From Bacteroidales bacterium UBA3816 (lineage in GTDB: Bacteria; Bacteroidota; Bacteroidia; Bacteroidales; P3), in the NCBI GenBank assembly GCA_002368955.1, contig DFDY01000082.1, forward strand, positions 1 to 11,918: DNA of 11,918 bases, in the 5' to 3' direction. The translations under genes and the position numbers were made by a program. Positions 1 through 6,852 of this stretch are shown here, piece by piece. How positions within the stretch are numbered: position 1 is the stretch's first letter; each line of letters opens with the position of its first letter. The notes beneath the pieces are model-generated. The model was not told where the DNA came from and did no database searches. It worked only from the letters and a program-made list of their open reading frames with translations.

Positions 1-10
1 TATTGAGATT

Positions 11-27
11 CAGCCTCTTCGAGGCTG
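11..27. repeat. Perfect 7-bp hairpin near the left edge
   Basis: CAGCCTC, a TTC loop, then GAGGCTG form a perfect 7-bp stem. It is followed by CTAAAAAATC rather than an uninterrupted T-run, so it is not a textbook intrinsic terminator on either strand. It could end transcription of a gene to the left, or be a short intergenic repeat. Its CCTC-NNN-GAGG core resembles the imperfect hairpin at 3072-3088. From 28 to about 165 I see no gene, only weak inverted repeats such as TGCACA/TGTGCA at 104-109 and 118-123. Confidence 0.5.
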
Positions 28-169
28 CTAAAAAATCAGTCTTTTATCAAACTAGAGCCGAATAGTTTTTTGTCGCAGACATAATTAGTGCTGGCAGTGC
101 TAATGCACATTGTGTTGTGTGCAGGGGAAGGCTTTGCCATGGAGAATTCGGCATCAAGAATTTAGTTTT

Positions 170-201
170 TTTATCCGTTTTGTCAAAGTTTTGTATCTTT
201 G
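170..201 (+). promoter_or_regulatory. Bacteroidota-type promoter for pth
   Basis: TATCTTTG at 194-201 is an exact match to the Bacteroidota primary sigma factor -7 consensus TAnnTTTG. The -33 element is less clear: TTTA at 170-173 sits 20 bases upstream, the usual spacing, while an exact TTTG at 179-182 is too close (11 bases). Transcription would be expected to begin near 208, only about a dozen bases before the ATG at 221. That placement supports 221 as the pth start. Confidence 0.65.
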
Positions 202-220
202 CAAATTACTATTATATATA

Positions 221-949
221 ATGAATTTGTTTAAGAAACTCTTTTCTCGCTGTAAATCAGCCGACACTGCACTTTCCGAGGGGCAGCGGCAGGCGGATGA
301 GCAGCCGACAAAGTCGGCCGAGAAGCACTACGACGGGACGAGAATATATGACGACACAGACTATAGTATGAAATATCTGATTGTGGGATTGGGCAATGTG
401 GGCGAGGAGTATGAGGGCACCCGCCACAATGCGGGCTTTATGGTGGTGGAGGCGCTGGCCAAGGCCGTGGGCACGGCAGAGAAGCCGGTGAAATGGACCT
501 TGGAACGCAAGGCCTACCGCGCGGAGTTCCGTCTGAAGGGCCGCACGGTGGTGATGATCAGGCCCACCACATATATGAACCTCAGCGGCGAGGCGGTGCG
601 CTATTGGCTGCAGGCCGAGCGCGTGCCGTTGGAGAACCTGCTGGTGGTGGTGGACGACATAGCCCTGCCGTTGGGCACCCTGCGCATGAAGAAACAGGGC
701 AGCGGGGGCGGCCACAACGGGCTGGGCAACATCGAGCAGGTGCTGGGCAGCCACAACTACTGCCGCCTGCGTGTGGGCGTGGGCAACAACTTCAGCCGCG
801 GCCGCCAGATAGACTATGTGCTGGGGGCTTTCGACGAGGAGGAGCTGGCCGTGCTGCAGCCCCGCATAGAGGCGGCCTGCGAGGCGGTGAAGTGCTTTGT
901 CACCCAGGGCCCCGACCGTGCCATGAATCAGTATAACACCAAAGGCTGA
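221..949 (+). CDS. pth: Peptidyl-tRNA hydrolase with N-terminal extension
   Basis: This enzyme cleaves the ester bond of peptidyl-tRNAs dropped by stalled ribosomes, recycling tRNA in the cytoplasm. The core begins at the internal ATG at 368 (MKYLIVGLGN) and is 193 residues, the usual family length. Core residues matching known catalytic or binding positions are Asn10, His20 in TRHNAGF, Asn71 in TYMNLSG, Asp96/97 in VVVDDIALPLG and Asn117 in GGGHNG. I chose the start at 221 because the frame is open from there, the codons between 221 and 367 resemble those of the gene, and the promoter at 194-201 lies immediately upstream. This adds 49 residues beginning MNLFKKLFS, rich in charged and polar residues and not part of the family fold. 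Start at 368 with a roughly 160-base leader is the alternative. Function is very secure, the start is not. coaX follows 25 bases downstream. Confidence 0.93.
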   Translation: MNLFKKLFSRCKSADTALSEGQRQADEQPTKSAEKHYDGTRIYDDTDYSMKYLIVGLGNVGEEYEGTRHNAGFMVVEALAKAVGTAEKPVKWTLERKAYRAEFRLKGRTVVMIRPTTYMNLSGEAVRYWLQAERVPLENLLVVVDDIALPLGTLRMKKQGSGGGHNGLGNIEQVLGSHNYCRLRVGVGNNFSRGRQIDYVLGAFDEEELAVLQPRIEAACEAVKCFVTQGPDRAMNQYNTKG

Positions 950-974
950 ATGCCGCCAAACAAAATAGAAGAGG

Positions 975-1682
975 ATGTACCTGACCGTTGACAAGGGAAA
1001 CACACGCATGAAGTGGGCGCTCTTTGAGGGCGACCGCCTGGTGCGCCTTTCGGAGACGGGGGAGCCCCTGCCCCGCGAGGGGGTGGAGCGGGCCATTGTG
1101 TGTGCCACGGGTGCGCTGGAGCTGGAGAGCCTGGGCTTGGAAGCCGAGCGGGTGACGGTGCTTACGGCAGATACGCGTCTGCCCATCGCGCTGGACTATG
1201 CCACGCCCGAGACTTTGGGTCCCGACCGCATAGCGGCGGCCTGCGGGGCGCGGTGCCTCTGCCAGGGGCGCGGCTGTGTGATTGTGGATGCGGGCACCTG
1301 CATCACGGTGGACTATCTGGACGCGGCGGGGGTGTTTCGCGGCGGCGCCATCCTGCCGGGAATCGAAATTAAGTTTCGCGCCCTGCATACTTTTACGGCA
1401 AAATTGCCGTTATTAACCACGGTGGATGCCACACAGGAGCCTGTCACCGGCCGCACGACACGCGAGGCGATGGAGGCGGGCGTGCTGACAGCCACGCGGT
1501 TTGCGGTGGAGGGTTTTGTGGCCCACTACCGAGAGCGCGAGCCCGGGGCGCGGGTGCTGCTGACCGGCGGCGACGCCAACTGGCTGTGGGGCGAAGGAAG
1601 GCTTCGGGTGGAGGACTGTGTGTGGGAGCCCTACTTGGTAATGATTGGACTGAACGAGATATTAAAAGAAAATGAAAGATAA
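975..1682 (+). CDS. coaX: Type III pantothenate kinase
   Basis: It phosphorylates pantothenate with ATP, the first step of coenzyme A synthesis, in the cytoplasm. The 235-residue protein, slightly short for the family, has the ASKHA-fold motifs of CoaX: DKGNTRMKW (Asp6, Asn9) for phosphate binding, TPETLGPDRIAAA (Gly82, Asp84, Arg85) for pantothenate, and VDAGTCITVD with Asp105 as the likely catalytic base, followed by GGAILPG near 123-129. A glycine-rich LLTGGDANWL near 195-204 completes the second ATPase half. Type III enzymes are not feedback-inhibited by CoA and usually need a monovalent cation; this is family knowledge. It lies 25 bases after pth and its last 11 bases overlap the start of the next gene, so it is probably cotranscribed with both. 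Confidence 0.95.
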   Translation: MYLTVDKGNTRMKWALFEGDRLVRLSETGEPLPREGVERAIVCATGALELESLGLEAERVTVLTADTRLPIALDYATPETLGPDRIAAACGARCLCQGRGCVIVDAGTCITVDYLDAAGVFRGGAILPGIEIKFRALHTFTAKLPLLTTVDATQEPVTGRTTREAMEAGVLTATRFAVEGFVAHYREREPGARVLLTGGDANWLWGEGRLRVEDCVWEPYLVMIGLNEILKENER

Positions 1683-3009
1683 AAGAATAACGATTTTACT
1701 GCTGCTGGCCGTGCTGCTGGGGATGCCTGAAGGCACCAGGGCACAGAACGGCTTTAACATTCCCTTTTCGCAGTTTGGCATAGGGTCGAGCGACCTGCCC
1801 TACAATATGCCCACGGCAATGCGTCTGGGCGGGGTGGTCTACAGCCGCGCTGCCCGCAACAGCATCAACCCCTTCAACCCGGCCTCCTTTGCCGCCGTGG
1901 AGCCGGAGACTTTTGTCTTCGACATAGGGCTGAACATCCAGCAGAGTGTCCTGCGCAACGATGTGAACAAGCAGACCGATGCCGACGGCAACGTGGCCTA
2001 CCTGATGGTGGCCTTCCCGCTGACCAAATGGTGGAAGACCTCGGCCGGCATACTGCCCTACAGCGCGGTAAACTACGAGTCGACCCATACGGCGTATGAC
2101 CCCTTGACGCAGAGCGATGTGAAGACCATCTATGCCGGCAACGGGGGCGTGGCCCAAATCTATTGGGGCAACGGCTTCAACATAGGCAAACGCCTGTCGG
2201 TGGGTTTCAATCTGGACTATCTGTACGGTTCCATCGAGCGGGCCATCACCTACGACTTCCAGGGGAGCGACAGCACCTATACCATCGACTCGCGCCGCCA
2301 GAAGAACACCTTGGTGAGCAACCTGGTGGTGGACTTGGGCGTGCAGTACAGCCAGCCCTTGGGAGAGAAATACACCCTGCGGATGGGGGCCACGGCGCGC
2401 CTGCCCCGCGACATGAAGCTGGAGGACCAGTCGCTGGCCTATACCTTTTATTCTGCCGGCTCGTTGGAGTATTATTTCGACACCATTTTCCCGGCCCCCG
2501 GGGTGAGCGACACCTATGAGAGCGAGCTTCTGCAGCCGCTGGCAGTGGGCGTGGGTCTGGCCTTGGAGCGCAACGAGCGGTGGGAGGTGGCCTTGGACGG
2601 CTACTACTCGCCCTACAGCGGCATGAAGTATGTGGAGAATTCCCAAAATAATATCTTCGGCACGTCGGCCCTGCGCTACGGCAGCAACTACCGCATTGCC
2701 TTGGGCGGCGAGTGGAAGGGCGACCAGGGGAGCAGCAGCTACTGGTCGCGCATCGGCATCAGCGCAGGCCTCTTCTACAACAGCGGCCGCCTGTCCCTGG
2801 AGCTGACCGACGGCACCGCCTACCGCCTCGACGAGGTGGGCGGCGGCATGGGCTTCACCCTGCCTATGCGCAAGGGCAAGTCGGTGCTGACGCTGAGTTT
2901 GGCCTACAGCAGTTTTGGCAACGTAGACCTGCTGCGGCGCGATGTCTTCACGGTGGGCATATCCGTGGGCTCGTGCGAACGGTGGTTCTCCAAACGCAAG
3001 TATAACTAG
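1672..3009 (+). CDS. Predicted outer-membrane beta-barrel protein
   Basis: A 445-residue secreted protein. Residues 6-17 form a hydrophobic signal-peptide core and TRA before QNGFN (residues 22-24) is a plausible signal peptidase I site. The mature part has no long hydrophobic helix but many alternating, aromatic-rich strands typical of outer-membrane barrels, such as GKRLSVGFNLDYLYGS, EKYTLRMGATARL and SVLTLSLAYSSFG. An N-terminal FSQFGIGSS and a run of small residues around NPFNPASFAA resemble conserved Bacteroidota outer-membrane proteins found next to coaX, distantly similar to FadL/OmpP1-type channels; this is from memory and a search should confirm it. No catalytic motif is visible and the ligand is unknown. 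The ATG overlaps the end of coaX by 11 bases. The barrel call is fairly safe, transport specificity is not assigned. Confidence 0.8.
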   Translation: MKDKRITILLLLAVLLGMPEGTRAQNGFNIPFSQFGIGSSDLPYNMPTAMRLGGVVYSRAARNSINPFNPASFAAVEPETFVFDIGLNIQQSVLRNDVNKQTDADGNVAYLMVAFPLTKWWKTSAGILPYSAVNYESTHTAYDPLTQSDVKTIYAGNGGVAQIYWGNGFNIGKRLSVGFNLDYLYGSIERAITYDFQGSDSTYTIDSRRQKNTLVSNLVVDLGVQYSQPLGEKYTLRMGATARLPRDMKLEDQSLAYTFYSAGSLEYYFDTIFPAPGVSDTYESELLQPLAVGVGLALERNERWEVALDGYYSPYSGMKYVENSQNNIFGTSALRYGSNYRIALGGEWKGDQGSSSYWSRIGISAGLFYNSGRLSLELTDGTAYRLDEVGGGMGFTLPMRKGKSVLTLSLAYSSFGNVDLLRRDVFTVGISVGSCERWFSKRKYN

Positions 3010-3160
3010 ACCCTCCGACGGGAACCATCTCTGTAGCGTATGACTGATTTTGGCCAAAGGGTATCAATGTGGCGCCTCGGAGAGACGCTGAGATGCAGGG
3101 CCATTGTCGGCACCCCACACTGCGGGAATAAAAAATCGGAAGCAAAGTTTTTTTAAAAAC
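3010..3160. other. GC-rich intergenic segment with imperfect hairpin
   Basis: After the barrel gene comes a non-coding-looking segment, GC-rich to about 3130 and then AT-rich. It holds the 10-base palindrome TTTGGCCAAA (3049-3058). An imperfect hairpin follows: GCGCCTC (3072-3078), loop GGA, GAGACGC (3082-3088), a 7-bp stem with one C-A mismatch. CAATGTGGC (3065-3073) can also pair imperfectly with GCCATTG downstream. A 38-codon open frame (3040-3156, starting MTDFGQRVS) crosses it but shows no recognisable feature. It could be a decayed REP-like repeat, an mRNA leader structure or a small RNA. No T-rich terminator follows a good stem. Confidence 0.35.
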
Positions 3161-3175
3161 TCCTAAACTAAGCCC

Positions 3176-3210
3176 TTTGGTGGGTATAGAGGAAAAGAAA
3201 TTTAATTTTA
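3176..3210 (+). promoter_or_regulatory. Weak candidate promoter for the TPR operon
   Basis: TTTG at 3176-3179 and TAATTTTA at 3203-3210 (one mismatch to TAnnTTTG) are separated by 23 bases, slightly more than the usual 19-21. The surroundings are AT-rich, and the run from there to the ATG at 3252 (AAACAAACC, ATACAATTATTAG) is the kind of unstructured A/T leader that Bacteroidota use for translation initiation. The 242-base gap here suggests the downstream genes have their own promoter, but this exact site is only a suggestion. Confidence 0.3.
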
Positions 3211-3251
3211 ATAATACTAAAACGGTAAACAAACCGATACAATTATTAGCC

Positions 3252-4574
3252 ATGAAGAAACTGAAAATTGTAATTGTCGCAGCCGCCGCCTTGAGCATGA
3301 GCCTGGCTGCAAGTGCACAAAACAAGTATGGTGCCACCCCCGACGACAGTATTGCCTGCATCAGCAATGTGTCGCTGTACCAAGAATTCTACAAACAGAA
3401 AGCCTATACCGACTGCTACGAGCCTTGGCGTCAGATTATCCTGCACTGCCCCCGTTTCAGCAAGGCTGTCTATCAGAGAGGTGAGAGAATCATGGATGCC
3501 ATGATTAAGAGTGCCACCACCGAGCAGGAGCGCGAGGACTACATTCAGGAGCTGATGGCCATGTATGACACCCGCATCGCCAACTTTGGCGAGGAGGCCA
3601 AGGTGCTCTGCATGAAGGCCAACACCCTGAGCCTCTACAAGCCCAAGGCCGTCAAGGAGATTTACGACATCTATGCCGCTGCGGTGAAGGCCAATGTTTC
3701 AGAGATTGATGAGAACTACATCACCCTCTTCTTCAAGGCCACGGTAGACTATGTGCAGGCCGGCTATGCCGACGCCACCCTGATTATTGATAACTACGAC
3801 ATCGCCACCACCCGTTTGGAGGAGATTGTGGAGCAGGTGGTTGAGGACACCCTCAAGGTGCAGAAGATAAGCGGCTACATCAACAATGTCGATGCGGTCT
3901 TCTCGCCCTATGCCAACTGCGACCAGCTGGTGGAAATCTATCAGGCCAAGTTCAACGAGAATCCCAACGACGTGGTGCTGCTGCGCAAGATTACCGACAT
4001 CATGATGCGCAAGGGCTGCACCGAGAGCCAGCTCTTCTTCCAGGCCACGGAGAACCTCTACAACCTGGAGCCCTCGCCCAGCACCGCCATGCGTATGGGC
4101 ACCATGTGCTATGGTAAGAAGCAGTATGCCAAGGCTGTGGAGTATGTCCAGGATGCCATCAAGGGCCTCACCGATAAGAAAGACCTCTACCGCGCCTACC
4201 TGACCCTGGGCATGAGCTACAATGGCATGAACAACTACAGCCAGGCCCGCGCCTCGCTGTTGAAGGCCGCCGAGGTCGACCGCACCAAGGGAGAGCCCTA
4301 CATTGCCCTGGCACAGGTGTATGCCTCCAGCTACCGCAGCATCGACGACGGCATGGGTGGCCGCTCGGCCTACTGGGCCGCAGTGGACGAGTGCCGCCAC
4401 GCCAAGTCGGTCGAACCCACCGAGCAGATCGCCAACGTGGCCGACCGTCTGATTGGCACCTACGCCGCCTACTTCCCCAAGAAGAACGATGCCTTCATGC
4501 TTAACCTCATCGACGGCCAAAGCTATACGGTTCCCGGCTGGATTGGGAAAACCACCATCATCAGAACCCGCTAA
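3252..4574 (+). CDS. Secreted tetratricopeptide-repeat protein
   Basis: A 440-residue protein with a clear signal peptide: MKKLK, a hydrophobic core and ASA before QNKYG (cleavage after residue 22). It is therefore periplasmic or envelope-associated. The body is all alpha-helical. TPR-like pairs are clearest in the C-terminal half: residues about 277-310 (AMRMGTMCYGKKQYAKAVEY), 312-346 (YRAYLTLGMSYNGMNNYSQA) and 348-388 (EPYIALAQVYAS). The N-terminal 200 residues look like degenerate helical repeats. Such repeats bind proteins, but no partner can be read off. I chose the ATG at 3252 over an upstream non-ATG start at 3177 because it begins exactly at the signal peptide. The stop is followed directly by the lptC ATG (TAAATG), so the two are coupled. 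Its place before lptC suggests an envelope assembly role, but this is inference. Confidence 0.85.
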   Translation: MKKLKIVIVAAAALSMSLAASAQNKYGATPDDSIACISNVSLYQEFYKQKAYTDCYEPWRQIILHCPRFSKAVYQRGERIMDAMIKSATTEQEREDYIQELMAMYDTRIANFGEEAKVLCMKANTLSLYKPKAVKEIYDIYAAAVKANVSEIDENYITLFFKATVDYVQAGYADATLIIDNYDIATTRLEEIVEQVVEDTLKVQKISGYINNVDAVFSPYANCDQLVEIYQAKFNENPNDVVLLRKITDIMMRKGCTESQLFFQATENLYNLEPSPSTAMRMGTMCYGKKQYAKAVEYVQDAIKGLTDKKDLYRAYLTLGMSYNGMNNYSQARASLLKAAEVDRTKGEPYIALAQVYASSYRSIDDGMGGRSAYWAAVDECRHAKSVEPTEQIANVADRLIGTYAAYFPKKNDAFMLNLIDGQSYTVPGWIGKTTIIRTR

Positions 4575-5150
4575 ATGTCGTCGAGCTTAATCAGGCAAAC
4601 GACTAGGCAGATAAGAAACGGGGCGTTGGCCCTGTTTCTTATCTGTTGTATTGCAGCCTGTGGCAACGACATAGAGAAGCTGAAAGACTTTGAGCCTCAC
4701 GAGTTGCCCGACAACACCATACGGCAGGCCCGCATCCAACGGAGCGAGAGAGGCAAACTGCAGATGCTCATGTGGGCCCCAATCATAGAGCAATACAGCA
4801 AGCCCGAGAGCAAGACCATCTATAGGGAAGGCATCTTTGCCCGCTTCTTCGACGGCTACAACAAGCCCACGGCCACCCTCAAGGCCCGCTATGCCGAAAC
4901 CCGCCAAGGGGGCGACATAACACTGGTGAAAGACAGCGTGGTCATAGTTGACCTCCAGCGGGGCGATACGGTCTATCTGCAAGACCTCACCTGGGACCAG
5001 ATGGCCCACAGGGTTTACTCGCCCAACCCCGTGAGGTCGAAGAACGGCCAGCGGGTGACCTATGGCGACAGCTTTGAGTCGGACGATGCTTTCAAGACCC
5101 CCGTCATCATACACCAAAGAGGAACCCTGGAATGGACCGAGGAGGAATGA
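4575..5150 (+). CDS. lptC: LPS export periplasmic protein LptC (lipoprotein form)
   Basis: LptC links the inner-membrane LptBFG ATPase to the periplasmic Lpt bridge that carries lipopolysaccharide to the outer membrane. The 191-residue protein has a basic N-terminus, a hydrophobic stretch at 16-28 and a lipobox ending at Cys29 (IAACG), so it is predicted to be lipid-anchored. In the Bacteroidota-type LptC/OstA-like beta-jellyroll I see GIFARFFDGYNKPTATLKARYAE (about 86-108), VVIVDLQRGDTVYLQDLTWD (about 121-140), a VYSPNPVRSKNGQRVTYGDSFES segment and a final VIIHQRGTLEW. These match the family pattern of successive strands with a GD..Y.QDLTWD core. It starts at the base after the TPR gene stop and ends in an ATGA overlap with the next gene. 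lpxD two genes on fits an LPS role. Confidence 0.88.
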   Translation: MSSSLIRQTTRQIRNGALALFLICCIAACGNDIEKLKDFEPHELPDNTIRQARIQRSERGKLQMLMWAPIIEQYSKPESKTIYREGIFARFFDGYNKPTATLKARYAETRQGGDITLVKDSVVIVDLQRGDTVYLQDLTWDQMAHRVYSPNPVRSKNGQRVTYGDSFESDDAFKTPVIIHQRGTLEWTEEE

Positions 5151-5857
5151 CACGACGCCGGGCCTATCAGTGGCTGACAGCAGTGCTCTTTGTGGTGCTG
5201 CTGATTGTCATTTTTATAGTACCCGCCCGCCGTGGCCGACAGGCACCAGAGACCGCCGCAGCAGATTTGCCGCCAGAGGTGCCCCCGGCAGCGCAGCACG
5301 GCCACAATCCCTCACGCATGGGGGTGGCCCAAGGCAGTGCCTCCTATGAGCGTGCGGCCACAGTTGGCGGCATCGGGCAGCACCCCGTGGCCCAGGCCGA
5401 GCCGGTGTCGCCCCCAGACCATATCTTCCGCAAGGAGAAACGCGTGGTGGTAGAGCTGAACAGTGCCGACTCGCTGGATTTGGTCCAGCTGTACAATATC
5501 GGGCCCGCCTTTGCGCGGCGGATATTGAAATACAGGAATCTGCTGGGCGGCTACATCAGCAAGGAGCAGCTGTGGGAAGTCTACGGCATGGACTCGGTCC
5601 GCTACAACGACATCGCGCCCTATGTTACGGTCAACCCTCAGGTAATCGCGCAGATGGACCTCAACAGCGCCACCCTCGACCAACTCAAGCACCATCCCTA
5701 TCTCGACTACTATCAGGCCAAGGCCATCGTGCGCCTGCGCGAGCAGGCAGGCCTCTTCCAGCATGTCCAAGACCTGCTGAAAGTCCCCATCATTGACAAC
5801 GAAACATACACAAAAATAAAACCTTATCTCACATGCAATTCACAGCAAAACAAATAG
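5147..5857 (+). CDS. Membrane-anchored helix-hairpin-helix (ComEA-like) protein
   Basis: A 236-residue protein. Residues 8-26 form one transmembrane helix behind a basic MTRRR, followed by a low-complexity Pro/Ala linker (about 32-92). Then come two tandem helix-hairpin-helix domains, each opening with an LNSAD/LNSAT motif: residues 103-160 with the hairpin LYNIGPAFARRILKYRN, and 170-228 with HPYLDYYQAKAIVRLRE. This is the ComEA/HHH_3 family, whose members bind double-stranded DNA without sequence specificity, in competence proteins outside the cytoplasmic membrane. The basic N-terminus suggests the domains face the periplasm. I chose ATG 5147 (ATGA overlap with the lptC stop) over in-frame ATG 5132. 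Its last 25 bases overlap lpxD. Whether it works in DNA uptake or elsewhere is unknown; the second hairpin lacks the canonical GxG. Confidence 0.82.
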   Translation: MTRRRAYQWLTAVLFVVLLIVIFIVPARRGRQAPETAAADLPPEVPPAAQHGHNPSRMGVAQGSASYERAATVGGIGQHPVAQAEPVSPPDHIFRKEKRVVVELNSADSLDLVQLYNIGPAFARRILKYRNLLGGYISKEQLWEVYGMDSVRYNDIAPYVTVNPQVIAQMDLNSATLDQLKHHPYLDYYQAKAIVRLREQAGLFQHVQDLLKVPIIDNETYTKIKPYLTCNSQQNK

Positions 5858-6852
5858 CCCAGAAACTGAAGGGCACCATCGAAGGCGACGAGAACGTGCT
5901 GATATGGAAACCCTGTCGCATTGAAGAAGTTGACGAGGGTGGCATCACCTTCCTGGCCAACCCCAAGTATACCCACTATATCTACGAGCGCCATGCCTCG
6001 GCCATCCTCATAGCCAAAGACTTTGTGCTGGAGCATCCGGTCGACGCCACCCTCATCCGTGTTGACAACCCCTACCTCTGTGTGGCCAAAGTGCTGCACA
6101 TGTTCAACAGTGCCTCCAAGCCCAAGAAAGGGCGCTCGTGGCGCAGCAGTGTGCACTTCACCGCCAAGGTGGGCAAGGGGTGCTACATAGGCCAGTATGC
6201 CGTCATCAGCCGCAAGGCCAAGATAGGCAACAACGTGCAGATCTACCCCCAGGTGTATATAGGCGACTATGCCGAAGTGGGCGACAACACCATCCTCTAT
6301 CCGGGCGTGAAGATATACCGCGAGTGCAAGGTGGGGCGCAACTGCATCCTCCATGCCGGGGTGAGTGTTGGAGCCGACGGCTTTGGCTTTGCCCCCACCG
6401 AGGACGGCTCCTACAGCAAGATAGACCAGATAGGCAACGTGGTGATAGAGGACGACGTGGAAATTGGGGCCAACAGCTGCATCGACCGCGCCACCATGGG
6501 CTCCACCATCATCCATCAGGGCGTCAAGATCGACAACCTCTGCCAGATAGCCCACAATGTGAGCGTGGGGCGCAACACCGCCATGGCCTCCCAGAGCGGC
6601 TGTGCCGGCAGCGGCCACATTGGCGAGCACTGCATCATTGCCGGGCAGGTGGGCATCGTGGGCCACATCACCGTGGGCGACAACGTCACCATCGCCGCCC
6701 AATCCGGCGTCACCCGCAACATCGACAGCAACAGCGTCGTGCTGGGCTCCCCCGCCATGCCTGCCGACCGCCAGCGCAAGATTTACGTCATGCAGCGCAA
6801 GCTGGAAGAAATGTATAAAGACATTGCCGAGTTGAAGAAAAAACTTCAATGA
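5833..6852 (+). CDS. lpxD: UDP-3-O-acylglucosamine N-acyltransferase
   Basis: LpxD adds the second, N-linked acyl chain (from acyl-ACP) to UDP-3-O-acyl-glucosamine, the third step of lipid A synthesis, in the cytoplasm. The 339 residues match the family length. Residues 1-100 are the uridine-binding domain (MQFTAKQIAQKLKG, ITFLANPKY). About 105-305 are a left-handed parallel beta-helix of hexapeptide repeats (IGNNVQ, VGDNTI, IEDDVE and similar). His241 in QIAHNVSVG corresponds to the catalytic histidine (His239 in E. coli), and the signature DGFGFAP with IGANSCIDRATMGST is intact. The C-terminal helix 316-339 fits the trimer's helical bundle. The gene overlaps its upstream neighbour by 25 bases and the downstream one by 4 (ATGA). 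None of the usual companions lpxA, lpxC or fabZ is present in the window. Confidence 0.97.
   Translation: MQFTAKQIAQKLKGTIEGDENVLIWKPCRIEEVDEGGITFLANPKYTHYIYERHASAILIAKDFVLEHPVDATLIRVDNPYLCVAKVLHMFNSASKPKKGRSWRSSVHFTAKVGKGCYIGQYAVISRKAKIGNNVQIYPQVYIGDYAEVGDNTILYPGVKIYRECKVGRNCILHAGVSVGADGFGFAPTEDGSYSKIDQIGNVVIEDDVEIGANSCIDRATMGSTIIHQGVKIDNLCQIAHNVSVGRNTAMASQSGCAGSGHIGEHCIIAGQVGIVGHITVGDNVTIAAQSGVTRNIDSNSVVLGSPAMPADRQRKIYVMQRKLEEMYKDIAELKKKLQ

Noticed and set aside
110..220. Upstream extension of pth to a TTG at 110
   Set aside because: This stretch contains the promoter (TATCTTTG at 194-201) and lacks gene-like codons, so translation should not start before it.
257..1186. 309-codon open frame on the - strand over pth and coaX
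   Set aside because: It lies antisense to two clearly recognised enzymes and its translation is low-complexity (His, Ala, Val, Leu, Gln rich) with no family motif; GC-rich codons on the + strand remove stops on the - strand.
1696..3057. 453-codon open frame on the - strand over the barrel gene
   Set aside because: Antisense shadow: the + strand reading has a signal peptide and beta-barrel pattern, while the - strand translation is repetitive His/Ala/Val/Gln with no domain.
3177..3251. Upstream extension of the TPR gene to 3177
   Set aside because: The start would not be ATG, the sequence is AT-rich leader, and the signal peptide begins exactly at the ATG at 3252.
5824..6849. 341-codon open frame on the - strand over lpxD
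   Set aside because: It mirrors the hexapeptide repeats of lpxD and encodes only Val/Ala/His/Gly-rich sequence; lpxD on the + strand is certain.
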